Shown one piece after another: positions 26,404 through 34,743 of a stretch of 64,000 bases of DNA. Origin of the DNA: Streptomyces sp. PsTaAH-137 (GTDB lineage: Bacteria > Actinomycetota > Actinomycetes > Streptomycetales > Streptomycetaceae); assembly GCF_003259365.1 (NCBI RefSeq), contig NZ_QLLY01000025.1, forward strand, positions 57,591-121,590. Direction: 5' to 3'. Positions within the stretch are counted from its first letter, which is position 1; every line of letters starts with the position of its first letter. Made by a program: the position numbers and the translations under genes. The notes under the pieces were generated by a model that saw nothing but the letters and a program-made list of their open reading frames with translations, had not been told where the DNA came from and ran no database searches.

Positions 26404-26862
26404 TTGGACGCGGCTCTCATAGCGGTGCTCGGCACCCTGCTCGGCTCGGTGGTCACGCATTTCTTCCAGGGGCGGGCCACGGTGCGCAGCGCGGAGCTGG
26501 CGCGGGCCGAGCAGGTGCGGCAGGAGCGGATCTCCAGCTACAGCGCGTTCGCGGGGGCGCTGCACGACTACCGGCGCAGCCAGAACGACCGCTGGTTCCG
26601 CTCGCACGAGAACGCGCCGGAGGCCGTCGTGGACGCCTCCCGGTTCACGTCGTACGAGTCACGGATCACCGCCCGTTCCGCGCTCACCCGCGTGCAGTTG
26701 ATCTGCGACGACACCCGGCTGCGCCAACTCGCCGAGGAGGCCTTCGAGTTCGTGAACTGTCTGCACGAGGCGACCGACGCGGCCGACCGTGACCGGCGCT
26801 CCCTCCAGTCGAAGCGGACGCTGGACGCGTTCGTGTCGGCGGCGGCTCCGACGGTGCGCTGA
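26404..26862 (+). CDS. membrane-anchored helical protein, unknown function
   Basis: 152 aa from a TTG at 26404, chosen because GGAGGAG lies nine bases upstream and the product then starts with a membrane helix (DAALIAVLGTLLGSVVTHFF). A long charged helix follows (RSAELARAEQVRQERISSYS), then an all-helical domain. Topology suggests a single anchor with a cytoplasmic coiled coil. Proteins of this shape are common in Streptomyces; I know no function. Confidence 0.65.
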   Translation: MDAALIAVLGTLLGSVVTHFFQGRATVRSAELARAEQVRQERISSYSAFAGALHDYRRSQNDRWFRSHENAPEAVVDASRFTSYESRITARSALTRVQLICDDTRLRQLAEEAFEFVNCLHEATDAADRDRRSLQSKRTLDAFVSAAAPTVR

Positions 26863-26870
26863 GCGCGTAC

Positions 26871-27443
26871 ATGCGCTCCGGCGTGGGCACCTCTTCCTCC
26901 ATGACGGACAAGCCGCTGCTGCTGCTCGACGTGGACGGCCCGCTCAACCCGTACAAGGACCGGCTGGCCCGGCTGCGCGGCTACCGCGCGCACCGGCTGA
27001 AGCCGTCCGCCTGGATGGCGCGGCAGGAGCCGGGGTCGCGCCGGCACCGGCGGGGACTGCGCGTGGTGCTGCATCCGGGGCACGGCGCGCTGCTGCGTGC
27101 GCTGCCGTACGAGCTGGCCTGGGCCACGACCTGGATGCACGAGGCGAACGAGATGATCGCGCCCGCGGTCGGGCTGCCGCGGGACCTGCCGGTCATCGAG
27201 TGGCCGGAGTTGTTCGCGACCGATCCGGACGGGCTGTACTGGAAGACGCGGACGCTCGTGGAGTGGGCGGCCGGGCGGCCCTTCGTCTGGGTCGACGACA
27301 TGCTGACCGAGGCGGACGTGGCGTACGTGGCCGAGCACCACGGGGCACCCGCGCTGCTGCTCACCATCCACCCCCGGCACGGTCTGCGGACCGCCGACTT
27401 CACCCGGCTGCGTGCCTGGGCCGAGGAGTTGGAGCGCCCTTAG
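26871..27443 (+). CDS. HAD-like domain protein
   Basis: 190 aa (180 if translation starts at ATG 26901). Motif I of the haloacid-dehalogenase fold is at LLLLDVDGPLNPY with both aspartates, and FVWVDDMLTEAD near 141-152 fits motif IV. Motifs II and III are less clear, so phosphatase activity is likely but not certain. Neither candidate start has a good ribosome site. It follows the previous gene by 8 bp. Confidence 0.7.
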   Translation: MRSGVGTSSSMTDKPLLLLDVDGPLNPYKDRLARLRGYRAHRLKPSAWMARQEPGSRRHRRGLRVVLHPGHGALLRALPYELAWATTWMHEANEMIAPAVGLPRDLPVIEWPELFATDPDGLYWKTRTLVEWAAGRPFVWVDDMLTEADVAYVAEHHGAPALLLTIHPRHGLRTADFTRLRAWAEELERP

Positions 27444-27456
27444 CTCCTCGCGGGGC

Positions 27457-28761
27457 TCAGCGGCCGAGGAGCGAGTCCAGGGCCGAGACCGGGTCCCGGG
27501 CCGGGTCGCCGCGGGGCCACCAGTCGTCGCGGCCCGGGTCGGACTCGTAGCCGTACCACAGGCCGTCGCGGCCGAGGCGGAGTTGGAGCGACGGGGTGGA
27601 GAGGTGGTTGCGGCGGGGGCGGAACTCCCAATTGCCCTGGGCGAGCAGTGCCGGGCGGGCCCGGTCGAAGGGGCCTGCGGGCGGGTCCCACTCCTCCTCC
27701 AGGACCGAGAGTCCTTCGAGGCCGCCCTGGCGCCAGGCGGCAACCGCGCGGGCCAGGTCGGCGGGGGTGCGTCCGGTGCCTCGGGAGAGCGAGGCGTAGA
27801 GCGTGCGGGTGGCTGCGGTGAGCCCGGAGCCGGGGTGTCCCGCGGCGACGCGGACGGCGTCCTGCCAGGGGGTGAGTCCGGCGATCGGGTCGCTGCCGGT
27901 GGTGAGCAGGGTGTGCGCGCGGGCGCCCGCCTCGGTGGCGAGCAGGTCCAGGGCGAGCGGGTCGGGGCCCTGCGGGTGCTGGGGGTAGGACGGCGGCCGC
28001 TCGGGGTGGGCCGGGGCGGGGAACTCCGGTGGCGGAGGCGGGAGTTCGGCGCGTGCCGCGAAGACGTCCCGGGCGGGGAGCGTGTCGATCGCGGGGGCCG
28101 CCGCGCCGGCCTGTTCGGCCGCCGTGTGCGTGGCGTTGCGCCGGGTCAGTGCCGTGAGCAACTCCTGCTCACCGCGGCCACGCAGCAGGAACAGGACGAA
28201 CGGGTCCTCGTCGACGAGGCGCGCCGTCTGGTAGCAGAGCGCCGCCGCGTGCTTGCACGGGTGGGCGCGGTCCGGGCAGGTGCACTCCGGGGTCAGGTCG
28301 TCGACGGTCGGCAGCAGATCGACGACGGCGGCGAGTGCGTGCGGGACGTCCTTGTCGAGCAGGGAGGCCATGTGGTCGGGGCGGGCGGCGGCCGTGTCGA
28401 GGAAGCGGTCCCAGGCCTCGTCGGAGAGGGGGCGCAGGCGCAGCTCGGCGCGGTAGGGGCGGGGGCGAGAGCCGTGCACGTAGGCGAGGGCGCGGCCCGG
28501 GGTGACGGTGATCGCGTCGACGTGGCCGCGGTCCGCGTAGGTCCGGCCGCGGGCGAGGCGGGCCGGGTCGAGGGCGGTGTCCTCCAGGGCGTCCACCCAC
28601 GCGTTCCCCCACCAGGTCAGCGCGGCGTCGCCGCTCTGGGCGCGCGGGGGCAGCGGCGGGAAGGTGCGCCTGCTGTCGGTGTGCCGGGCCTGTGCCTGCT
28701 CGGCGGCCCCGGCGCGGCCAGGGATGTGGGCGCTGTGGCGCCCGGTGTCGCCGCGTCTCAC
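27457..28761 (-). CDS. SWIM zinc-finger domain protein
   Basis: 434 aa from GTG 28761, which overlaps the helicase stop codon by four bases. The SWIM finger is CxC-x6-CxH at C160, C162, C169, H171 within the segment after LTPE. The C-terminal 130 residues are rich in Trp, Arg and Asp and conserved-looking. SWIM domains bind DNA or proteins and often accompany SNF2 helicases, which matches the overlapping gene order here; the two products likely act together on DNA. Confidence 0.87.
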   Translation of the reverse strand: MRRGDTGRHSAHIPGRAGAAEQAQARHTDSRRTFPPLPPRAQSGDAALTWWGNAWVDALEDTALDPARLARGRTYADRGHVDAITVTPGRALAYVHGSRPRPYRAELRLRPLSDEAWDRFLDTAAARPDHMASLLDKDVPHALAAVVDLLPTVDDLTPECTCPDRAHPCKHAAALCYQTARLVDEDPFVLFLLRGRGEQELLTALTRRNATHTAAEQAGAAAPAIDTLPARDVFAARAELPPPPPEFPAPAHPERPPSYPQHPQGPDPLALDLLATEAGARAHTLLTTGSDPIAGLTPWQDAVRVAAGHPGSGLTAATRTLYASLSRGTGRTPADLARAVAAWRQGGLEGLSVLEEEWDPPAGPFDRARPALLAQGNWEFRPRRNHLSTPSLQLRLGRDGLWYGYESDPGRDDWWPRGDPARDPVSALDSLLGR

Positions 28762-31661
28762 GCCGACTCCCTCCTCAAGGACACGAGATCGCTCAGCTCG
28801 CGGTCGGTCAGTTCGGTGAGCGCGGCGTCCCCCGAGCCGAGGACGGCGTCCGCGAGGGCCCGCTTGGCGGCGAGGAGTTCGGCGATGCGGTCCTCGACCG
28901 TGCCCTCGGTGATGAGCCGGTGCACCTGCACGGGCTGGGTCTGGCCGATGCGGTAGGCGCGGTCGGTGGCCTGCTCCTCCACCGCCGGGTTCCACCAGCG
29001 GTCGAAGTGGACGACATGGCCCGCGCGCGTGAGGTTGAGCCCGGTGCCCGCGGCCTTCAGGGACAGCAGGAAGACGGGCACCTCACCGGACTGGAACCGG
29101 TCCACCATGCGCTCGCGCTCGGCGACCGGGGTGCCGCCGTGCAGCAGCTGGCTGGGGATCGCGCGGGTGGTCAGGTGGGTGGAGAGGAGCTGGGCCATGG
29201 ACACGTACTGGGTGAAGACCAGGACCGAGCCGCCGGATCCGTCCTCGGCCAGGATGGTGTCCAACAGCTCGTCGAGCAGGGCGAGTTTGCCGGAGCGTCC
29301 GACCAGGCGCGGGCGGGTCTGCTCGCCCTCCTTCAGGTACTGCGCGGGGTGGTTGCACACCTGCTTCAGGGAGGTCAGCAGTTTCATGATGAGGCCGCGG
29401 CGGCCGATGCCCTCGGCCTCCTCGATCTGCGCCATGGATTCGCGGACGACCGCTTCGTAGAGCGAGGCCTGTTCCCGCGTGAGCGGCGCCGGGTGGTCGG
29501 ACTCGGTCTTGGGCGGCAGCTCGGGGACGATGCCCGGGTCGGACTTCTTGCGCCGCAGGATGAAGGGGCGGACGAGGCGGGACAGCCGCTCGATCGCCTC
29601 CGGGTTCTCCAGCGGGCCCTCGCCCTCGACGGCGCGCGCGTGCCGGGCGCGGAAGGCCTTGAGCGGGCCGAGCAGGCCCGGTGTCGTCCAGTCGAGCAGC
29701 GCCCACAGCTCGGACAGGTTGTTCTCCACGGGGGTGCCGGTGAGGGCCACGCGCGCGGGGGTGTCGAGGGTGCGCAGGGCCTTCGCCGTCGCCGAGTTGG
29801 GGTTCTTGACGTGCTGTGCCTCGTCGGCGACGACCATGCCCCAGTCGTGCGCGGCGAGTTCACCGGCGCGGGTGCGCAGGGTGCCGTACGTGGTGAGGAC
29901 GAAGCCGCCGGTGCCGTCGTCGAGGCTGCGGTCGGCGCCGTGGAAGCGGCGGACGGGGACGCCGGGCGCGAACCTCTCGATCTCGCGCTGCCAGTTGCCG
30001 AGCAGCGAGGCGGGGCAGACCACGAGGGTGGGCTGCGGCCGGTCGCGGCGCAGGTGCAGCGCGATGAGGGTGACCGTCTTGCCGAGGCCCATGTCGTCGG
30101 CGAGGCAGCCGCCGAGTCCGAGCGAGGTCATGAGGTCGAGCCAGGCGAGCCCGCGCAGTTGGTAGTCGCGCAGGGTGGCGCGCAGGGCGGGCGGCGGCTC
30201 GACCGTGTCGAGGCCCCGGGTGAGGCGGTCGCGGAGCTCGGCGAGGCGTCCGGTGGGCACGGCGGCGACGCGCTCGCCGTCGACCTCGGCCTCGCCGGTG
30301 AGGGCGACCGCGAGGGCGTCGACGGGCTGGAGCAGGCCGAGCTCCCGCTTGCGGGCCTTGCGGACGAGGTCGGGATCGACGACGACCCACTGGTCGCGCA
30401 GCCGGACGACGGCGCGGTGCGACTCGGCGAGCTGGTCCATCTCGCGCTCGGTCAGCGGGTCCCCGTCGAGCGCCAGCTGCCAGTTGAACGCCATCAGCTC
30501 GTCGGCGTCGAAGAACGTCGTGCCGTCGGTCGCCGAGCCCGGCGCGGTCCGGGCGCGCACCACCGCGGTGGCGGTCAGCGAACGGGCCAGCTCGCGCGGC
30601 CAGTGCAGGGTGACGCCGGCCTTGGCGAGCCGTGCGGCGCCGGGCCCGAGCAGGTCGATCAGCTCGCTCTCGGCGAGGGCGAGCACGTCGGGCACGTCCT
30701 GCTCCAGGAGGCGGCCGAGCGGGGGCCACGCGGCGACGGCCCGGCGCACCGCGAGCACGGCGTCGATCCGGGCGCGCGGCCCGAAGTGCTCGTCGGCGTC
30801 GCCCGCCCACAGGTGTGCGGCGTCGACCACGCGCGTGGGGTCGGCGAGGCTGTGCACCTGGACGATGGCGGTCCCCGCGCGCCGGGCCTCGGGGGCGGGC
30901 GGGGCGTCGGCACCCTCTACGCCCGCTACGGCCTCCTCAGTGTCCTCGGTGTCGAACAGGTCCTTGTGCGCCAGGTCGAGGCGGAGCGAGATCTTCACGC
31001 CGGCGTCGAGCCCGGCGGCCGCCTCCACCGCCCAGGGGCGTGCCTGCGGAAGGTGCTGGGGAGCGGCGGCGGCGAACGGGGCGCCCGCCGCGTGCGCCGC
31101 CGCAGGGGTGCGCGGCAGCGCGTCGGCCACGGCGTCCAGGAACGCCCGCACCAGCGCCTGCGGCTCGGGCACCTGGACGGGCCTGCGGCCGGCCACCGGG
31201 ACCGCGAAGCCCTCCGGCGGCAGGGCGGCGGCGATCCCCTTGAGCTGGGCGATGTCGTCCTCGTCGAGCGGGCCCGCGCGCCAGGCGTCGTGGTCGGACG
31301 CGGTGAGCCCGGGCAGCAGCCGGCCGCGGGCGACCAGATGCAGCGCGTGCGCGGCGGCCGCGCCCCAGGCCGCGGCAGCGGGGTGGGCGCCCGGGGTGCG
31401 GCGGGCCCGTACGAGCAGCGGCAGCGCGTCGACGACGGGCAGGACGAGGGCGGGGACCTGGCGGCTGCGGACGCCCGCTCCGTGCGGCCGCACCACGGCG
31501 ATCTCCGTGTCGGCGCCCGGCGGGCCCGCCGGGTCGTCCGGCGACCAGAACGCGATCCGGCCCTCGCGCGGCAGCGGAGCGGGCAGGAAGACGGCGGCTG
31601 CGCGCAGCGCGACACCCGGCAGTTCCGGCACGGCGACCCGGCCTCCCCTCTCTGCGCTCAT
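28758..31661 (-). CDS. SNF2-family DNA-dependent ATPase/helicase
   Basis: 967 aa. The N-terminal ~480 residues form the bacterial SNF2-associated domain (DUF3670 type); the motor follows: Walker A DDMGLGKT (K about 529), motif II VADEAQ (about 610), motif III ALTGTPVENNLSELW and C-terminal LVFTQYVSMAQLL, HGGTPVAERERMVDRF and ATDRAYRIGQTQPVQVHR (motif VI). It is a duplex DNA translocase, presumably in repair or transcription recycling. It is followed by and overlapping with the SWIM gene. Confidence 0.92.
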   Translation of the reverse strand: MSAERGGRVAVPELPGVALRAAAVFLPAPLPREGRIAFWSPDDPAGPPGADTEIAVVRPHGAGVRSRQVPALVLPVVDALPLLVRARRTPGAHPAAAAWGAAAAHALHLVARGRLLPGLTASDHDAWRAGPLDEDDIAQLKGIAAALPPEGFAVPVAGRRPVQVPEPQALVRAFLDAVADALPRTPAAAHAAGAPFAAAAPQHLPQARPWAVEAAAGLDAGVKISLRLDLAHKDLFDTEDTEEAVAGVEGADAPPAPEARRAGTAIVQVHSLADPTRVVDAAHLWAGDADEHFGPRARIDAVLAVRRAVAAWPPLGRLLEQDVPDVLALAESELIDLLGPGAARLAKAGVTLHWPRELARSLTATAVVRARTAPGSATDGTTFFDADELMAFNWQLALDGDPLTEREMDQLAESHRAVVRLRDQWVVVDPDLVRKARKRELGLLQPVDALAVALTGEAEVDGERVAAVPTGRLAELRDRLTRGLDTVEPPPALRATLRDYQLRGLAWLDLMTSLGLGGCLADDMGLGKTVTLIALHLRRDRPQPTLVVCPASLLGNWQREIERFAPGVPVRRFHGADRSLDDGTGGFVLTTYGTLRTRAGELAAHDWGMVVADEAQHVKNPNSATAKALRTLDTPARVALTGTPVENNLSELWALLDWTTPGLLGPLKAFRARHARAVEGEGPLENPEAIERLSRLVRPFILRRKKSDPGIVPELPPKTESDHPAPLTREQASLYEAVVRESMAQIEEAEGIGRRGLIMKLLTSLKQVCNHPAQYLKEGEQTRPRLVGRSGKLALLDELLDTILAEDGSGGSVLVFTQYVSMAQLLSTHLTTRAIPSQLLHGGTPVAERERMVDRFQSGEVPVFLLSLKAAGTGLNLTRAGHVVHFDRWWNPAVEEQATDRAYRIGQTQPVQVHRLITEGTVEDRIAELLAAKRALADAVLGSGDAALTELTDRELSDLVSLRRESA

Positions 31662-31817
31662 CGGACGCGGGCTGACCCCTCGATCCGTTCGATCCCTGAA
31701 ACCTTACGGGCCGGGTCCGACAATCCCCGCTGCCTGCGGTGACGCGCGCCCCGGGTACGGTTCCAGCGAGAATGTCCCTTGCATGTCCTGTGAACCTTTT
31801 CGGACCCTGACAGAACG

Positions 31818-32420
31818 GTGCGCGCCTTGGGTGACCTGCTCCTTGTCCGGCACGGTGAGACCGAGTGGGCCCTGACGGGCCAGCACACCGGTCTGACCGA
31901 TCTCCCGCTGACCGAGAACGGCCGGGAGGAGGCGCGCCGGGTCGCACCGCTCGTCGGCAGCTATCACGTGGGCGCCGTCTTCGTCAGTCCGCTGCAGCGC
32001 GCGCGGGAGACCGCGGAACTGGCGGGCCTCTCCCGTGTCACCGTCGACCCTGACCTGGTCGAATGGGACTACGGCGCCTACGAGGGCGTGACCACCCGGG
32101 AGATCCAGCGCACCCGGCCCGACTGGTTCCTCTTCGACGACGGGGTGCCGGAGGGGCCGCCGGAGCATCCCGGCGAGACCCCCGAGGAGGTCGGGGCGCG
32201 GGCGGACCGGATGCTCTCCAAGGTCGACGCCGCGCTCGCCAACAACGAGGGCAGCGTGGTGCTCGTCTCGCACGGACATTTCCTGCGGGTGCTGACCGCG
32301 CGCCGGCTGGGCCTGCCACCGTCGGGCGGCGCCCACTTCCTGCTGGCGACCGGCACGGTGAGCCGACTGACCTTCGAGCACGGCCGTCCTGTGATCTCGG
32401 GCTGGAACCTGCGGCCCTGA
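31818..32420 (+). CDS. histidine phosphatase family protein
   Basis: 200 aa phosphoglycerate-mutase-like enzyme. The phospho-histidine motif LVRHGETEW is at residues 9-17 (H12); R in SPLQRARETAEL near 60, E in LVEWDYGAYEG near 85, and the second histidine in LVSHGHFLRV near 155 complete the site. Fits acid phosphatases acting on small phosphate esters. GTG 31818 is the only start that keeps the first strand; it lacks a strong ribosome site. Confidence 0.88.
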   Translation: MRALGDLLLVRHGETEWALTGQHTGLTDLPLTENGREEARRVAPLVGSYHVGAVFVSPLQRARETAELAGLSRVTVDPDLVEWDYGAYEGVTTREIQRTRPDWFLFDDGVPEGPPEHPGETPEEVGARADRMLSKVDAALANNEGSVVLVSHGHFLRVLTARRLGLPPSGGAHFLLATGTVSRLTFEHGRPVISGWNLRP

Positions 32421-32498
32421 GGCCGTTGTCGGACCCGTCGTGCACCATCGTCGGCAGGGAGCCCGCGTCCGCCGGCTCCACGGAGACGGGGGTGTGCC

Positions 32499-33125
32499 GT
32501 GACCAGACCGCCGACCGCCGCGCAGCGGCGGGTCATCGACGCCGCCGAGCCGGAGACCGGCCGGATCACCGGGACCGCGGCCCAGCTGGCGCGGCTCGTC
32601 GCGCTGCGCCTGGCGTTCCGGCATCCCCGGCCGCCGCACGACCACTTCCTGACTCCGGCGGGCCACCGGTTCCGCGAGGCCGCCGACGCTCCCGCGTCAC
32701 CCGAGCCGGTGGCGGCCCCCGCTCCGGGCGGGGTGTTCACGGCGCGGCTCGGCGGCGAGCCGGACGCCGTCGCCACGCCCGCGCGGGCACGCGAGGTGCG
32801 CACCGCGTGGCAGGGCCTGCTGGAGATACGCCGCATGACGCACCCGGACGGCGCGACCGACCGGCCGTGCGCCTGGGAGCGGGGCCGCCTCACGCACTCC
32901 GCGGCGCTGGCCCTGGAGGCGGCGGGCTGCGTCCCGGCGACCGGGACGGTGCCCGGCTACCGCGTGACGGACACCCCGCAGCCCGAGGCCGTCGCCGTAC
33001 GGCACCCCGACCCCGCCGCGCTCACGGCCTGCGCGGAGGCCCTCCGGCAGGCGGGCTGGCAGGTGAGCGAGCACACGGAGGCGCGCGGGGGCCGTGTTCT
33101 GCTGGCCTCACCGAGACGGGTCTGA
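32499..33125 (+). CDS. hypothetical protein
   Basis: 208 aa, basic and alanine-rich, starting at a GTG after a G-rich stretch. No catalytic motif or membrane segment is visible; the C-terminal part (LTACAEALRQAGWQVSEHTE) looks like a small alpha/beta repeat seen twice (also near residue 130). Codon bias is normal for the genome. No family recognised. Confidence 0.6.
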   Translation: MTRPPTAAQRRVIDAAEPETGRITGTAAQLARLVALRLAFRHPRPPHDHFLTPAGHRFREAADAPASPEPVAAPAPGGVFTARLGGEPDAVATPARAREVRTAWQGLLEIRRMTHPDGATDRPCAWERGRLTHSAALALEAAGCVPATGTVPGYRVTDTPQPEAVAVRHPDPAALTACAEALRQAGWQVSEHTEARGGRVLLASPRRV

Positions 33126-33219
33126 CCCATCAGGTCGCACGCGGAATGCCGGGCCACGCCGCCCTGTTGAAGCCGTCGACCCCACCCTCAGGGTCACCTG
33201 AATCATCGAGAGGAACATC

Positions 33220-33642
33220 GTGGCTGAGCCGTTCTCCGTCCGGGTCGAGGTGCGCGGGTACGAGACCGACACACAGGGCCATCTCAACCAGGCGGTGTAT
33301 CTGCAGTACGCGGAGCACGCCCGCTGGGCGCTGCTGCGGCACGGCGGCATCGAGCAGCAGGATCTGCTCACGCGGCGCGTGGGCCCCGTCGTCCTGGAGA
33401 CGAACATCCGCTATCTGCGGGAGCTGCGCGCCGGCGACAGCGTGGACGTGGAGTGCGTCTTCGAGTGGGGCGAGGGCAAGACGTTCCGCGTGCTCCAGGC
33501 GATCAGAAAGACCGACGGCACCCTGTCGGCCGAGATCACCGGCGTGGGCGGCGTGCTGGACCTGGACCGCCGCAAACTGGTGGCCGACCCGGGTGAGGTC
33601 TTCAAGGAACTGGCGAAGGACCCCGGCGCCTTCGGCCTGTAG
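33220..33642 (+). CDS. acyl-CoA thioesterase, hotdog fold (YbgC/4HBT type)
   Basis: 140 aa, typical for a single hotdog domain. It begins with VRGYETDTQGHLNQAVYLQY, where D17 and the N/H cluster correspond to the 4-hydroxybenzoyl-CoA thioesterase active-site region, followed by the long helix EHARWALLRHGG. GAGAGGAACATC precedes GTG 33220. It would hydrolyse acyl-CoA in the cytoplasm; chain preference unknown. A hairpin follows. Confidence 0.87.
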   Translation: MAEPFSVRVEVRGYETDTQGHLNQAVYLQYAEHARWALLRHGGIEQQDLLTRRVGPVVLETNIRYLRELRAGDSVDVECVFEWGEGKTFRVLQAIRKTDGTLSAEITGVGGVLDLDRRKLVADPGEVFKELAKDPGAFGL

Positions 33643-33665
33643 CCCCGGCCGTTCACCGACTGACG

Positions 33666-33699
33666 GCCGGTGGGGCTGGTCGCGCAGTTCCCCACCGGC
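33666..33699 (+). terminator. terminator made from an interspersed-repeat unit
   Basis: GCCGGTGGGG (about 33667-33676) pairs with CCCCACCGGC (about 33690-33699); the intervening sequence is the CTGGTCGCGCAGTT core found in the repeats at 23.4 kb. Confidence 0.7.
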
Positions 33700-33723
33700 C
33701 CGCACCCACCCACAACCCTGTCC

Positions 33724-33770
33724 TGACGGGTACCCGTCACGCCGAATTTCTGGTAGGAAACCTTCCTAAC
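33724..33770. promoter_or_regulatory. two palindromes upstream of chitosanase gene
   Basis: TGACGGGTACCCGTCA (33724-33739) is a perfect 16-bp palindrome. GGTAGGAA-ACC-TTCCTAAC (33752-33770) is a 7-of-8 inverted repeat of the kind recalled for CsnR, the ROK-family repressor of Streptomyces chitosanase genes. Both lie within 85 bp of the start codon. Confidence 0.55.
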
Positions 33771-33806
33771 AGTCGACGGAACGACGAACTCCCCTCAGGA
33801 GGACCC

Positions 33807-34640
33807 GTGCCCACCCCCCACATACGCACCTCACGCCTCTCCCGTCGCACCATGCTCACGTTCCTCGGTGCCACGGTCGTCGCGGCACCGCTGCTGACCA
33901 CTCAGCTCGCCGGCGCGTCCCCCGTGGCCGCCGCCGGGCTCGACGATCCGGCGAAGAAGGAGATCGCCATGAAGCTGGTGTCGAGCGCGGAGAACTCCTC
34001 GCTCGACTGGAAGGCCCAGTACAAGTACATCGAGGACATCGGCGACGGCCGCGGCTACACCGCCGGGATCATCGGCTTCTGCTCCGGCACCGGGGACATG
34101 CTCGACCTGGTCGAGCTGTACACCGACCGCAAGCCCGGCAACGTCCTGGCCAAGTACCTTCCCGCCCTGCGGGACGTGGACGGCAGCGACTCGCACGACG
34201 GCCTGGACCCGAACTTCCCCAAGGACTGGGCGAAGGCGGCCCAGGACTCGGCCTTCCAGCAGGCGCAGAACGACGAGCGCGACCGGGTGTACTTCAACCC
34301 GGCGGTCAAGCAGGGCAAGGCCGACGGGGTCGGCACGCTCGGCCAGTTCACGTACTACGACGCCATCGTGATGCACGGCGACGGCGGTGACCCGACGAGC
34401 TTCTCCGGCATCCGCAAGCGCGCCCTCGGCAAGGCGAAGCGGCCCGCGCAGGGCGGCGACGAGGTCACCTGGCTGAACGCGTTCCTCGACGCGCGGGTGT
34501 GGGCGATGAAGCAGGAGGAGGCGCACAGCGACACCAGCCGCGTCGACACCGCCCAGCGCGTGTTCCTGAAGAACGGCAATCTGAACCTGGACCCGCCGCT
34601 GGACTGGAAGGTCTACGGGGACAGCTTCCACATCGGCTGA
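33807..34640 (+). CDS. csn: secreted chitosanase, GH46
   Basis: 277 aa. It hydrolyses beta-1,4-linked glucosamine in chitosan outside the cell. The signal peptide carries a twin-arginine motif (SRRTMLTFLG at 12-21) and a cut near residue 40, consistent with Tat export known for Streptomyces chitosanases. The mature part is very like the N174 enzyme: catalytic Glu in SSAENSSLDW (E62) and Asp in EDIGDGRGYTAG (D80), with the 18-residue separation of the family's E22/D40. GTG follows AGGAGGACCC. Control by the operators upstream is likely. Confidence 0.93.
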   Translation: MPTPHIRTSRLSRRTMLTFLGATVVAAPLLTTQLAGASPVAAAGLDDPAKKEIAMKLVSSAENSSLDWKAQYKYIEDIGDGRGYTAGIIGFCSGTGDMLDLVELYTDRKPGNVLAKYLPALRDVDGSDSHDGLDPNFPKDWAKAAQDSAFQQAQNDERDRVYFNPAVKQGKADGVGTLGQFTYYDAIVMHGDGGDPTSFSGIRKRALGKAKRPAQGGDEVTWLNAFLDARVWAMKQEEAHSDTSRVDTAQRVFLKNGNLNLDPPLDWKVYGDSFHIG

Positions 34641-34659
34641 CCAGCGCCCCAAGAAAAAG

Positions 34660-34714
34660 CCCGTACAGCACCGACGCCGCCCCCGGATCTCGGGAGCGGC
34701 GTCGGCCGTACGGG
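34660..34714. terminator. bidirectional terminator, csn / permease
   Basis: Nested stems CCCGTAC (34660-34666)/GTACGGG (34708-34714) and CCGACGCCGC (34671-34680)/GCGGCGTCGG (34696-34705). An A-rich run at 34651-34658 gives a U tract for the leftward permease transcript. Confidence 0.75.
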
Positions 34715-34743
34715 ACAGGTCGGTCGAGGGCGGGGCCGGCGGA

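Noticed and set aside
28692..31742. 1016-codon open frame on the plus strand opposite the SNF2 gene
   Set aside because: Antisense to a gene with all helicase motifs; translation is Gly/Ala/Arg-rich without any family feature.
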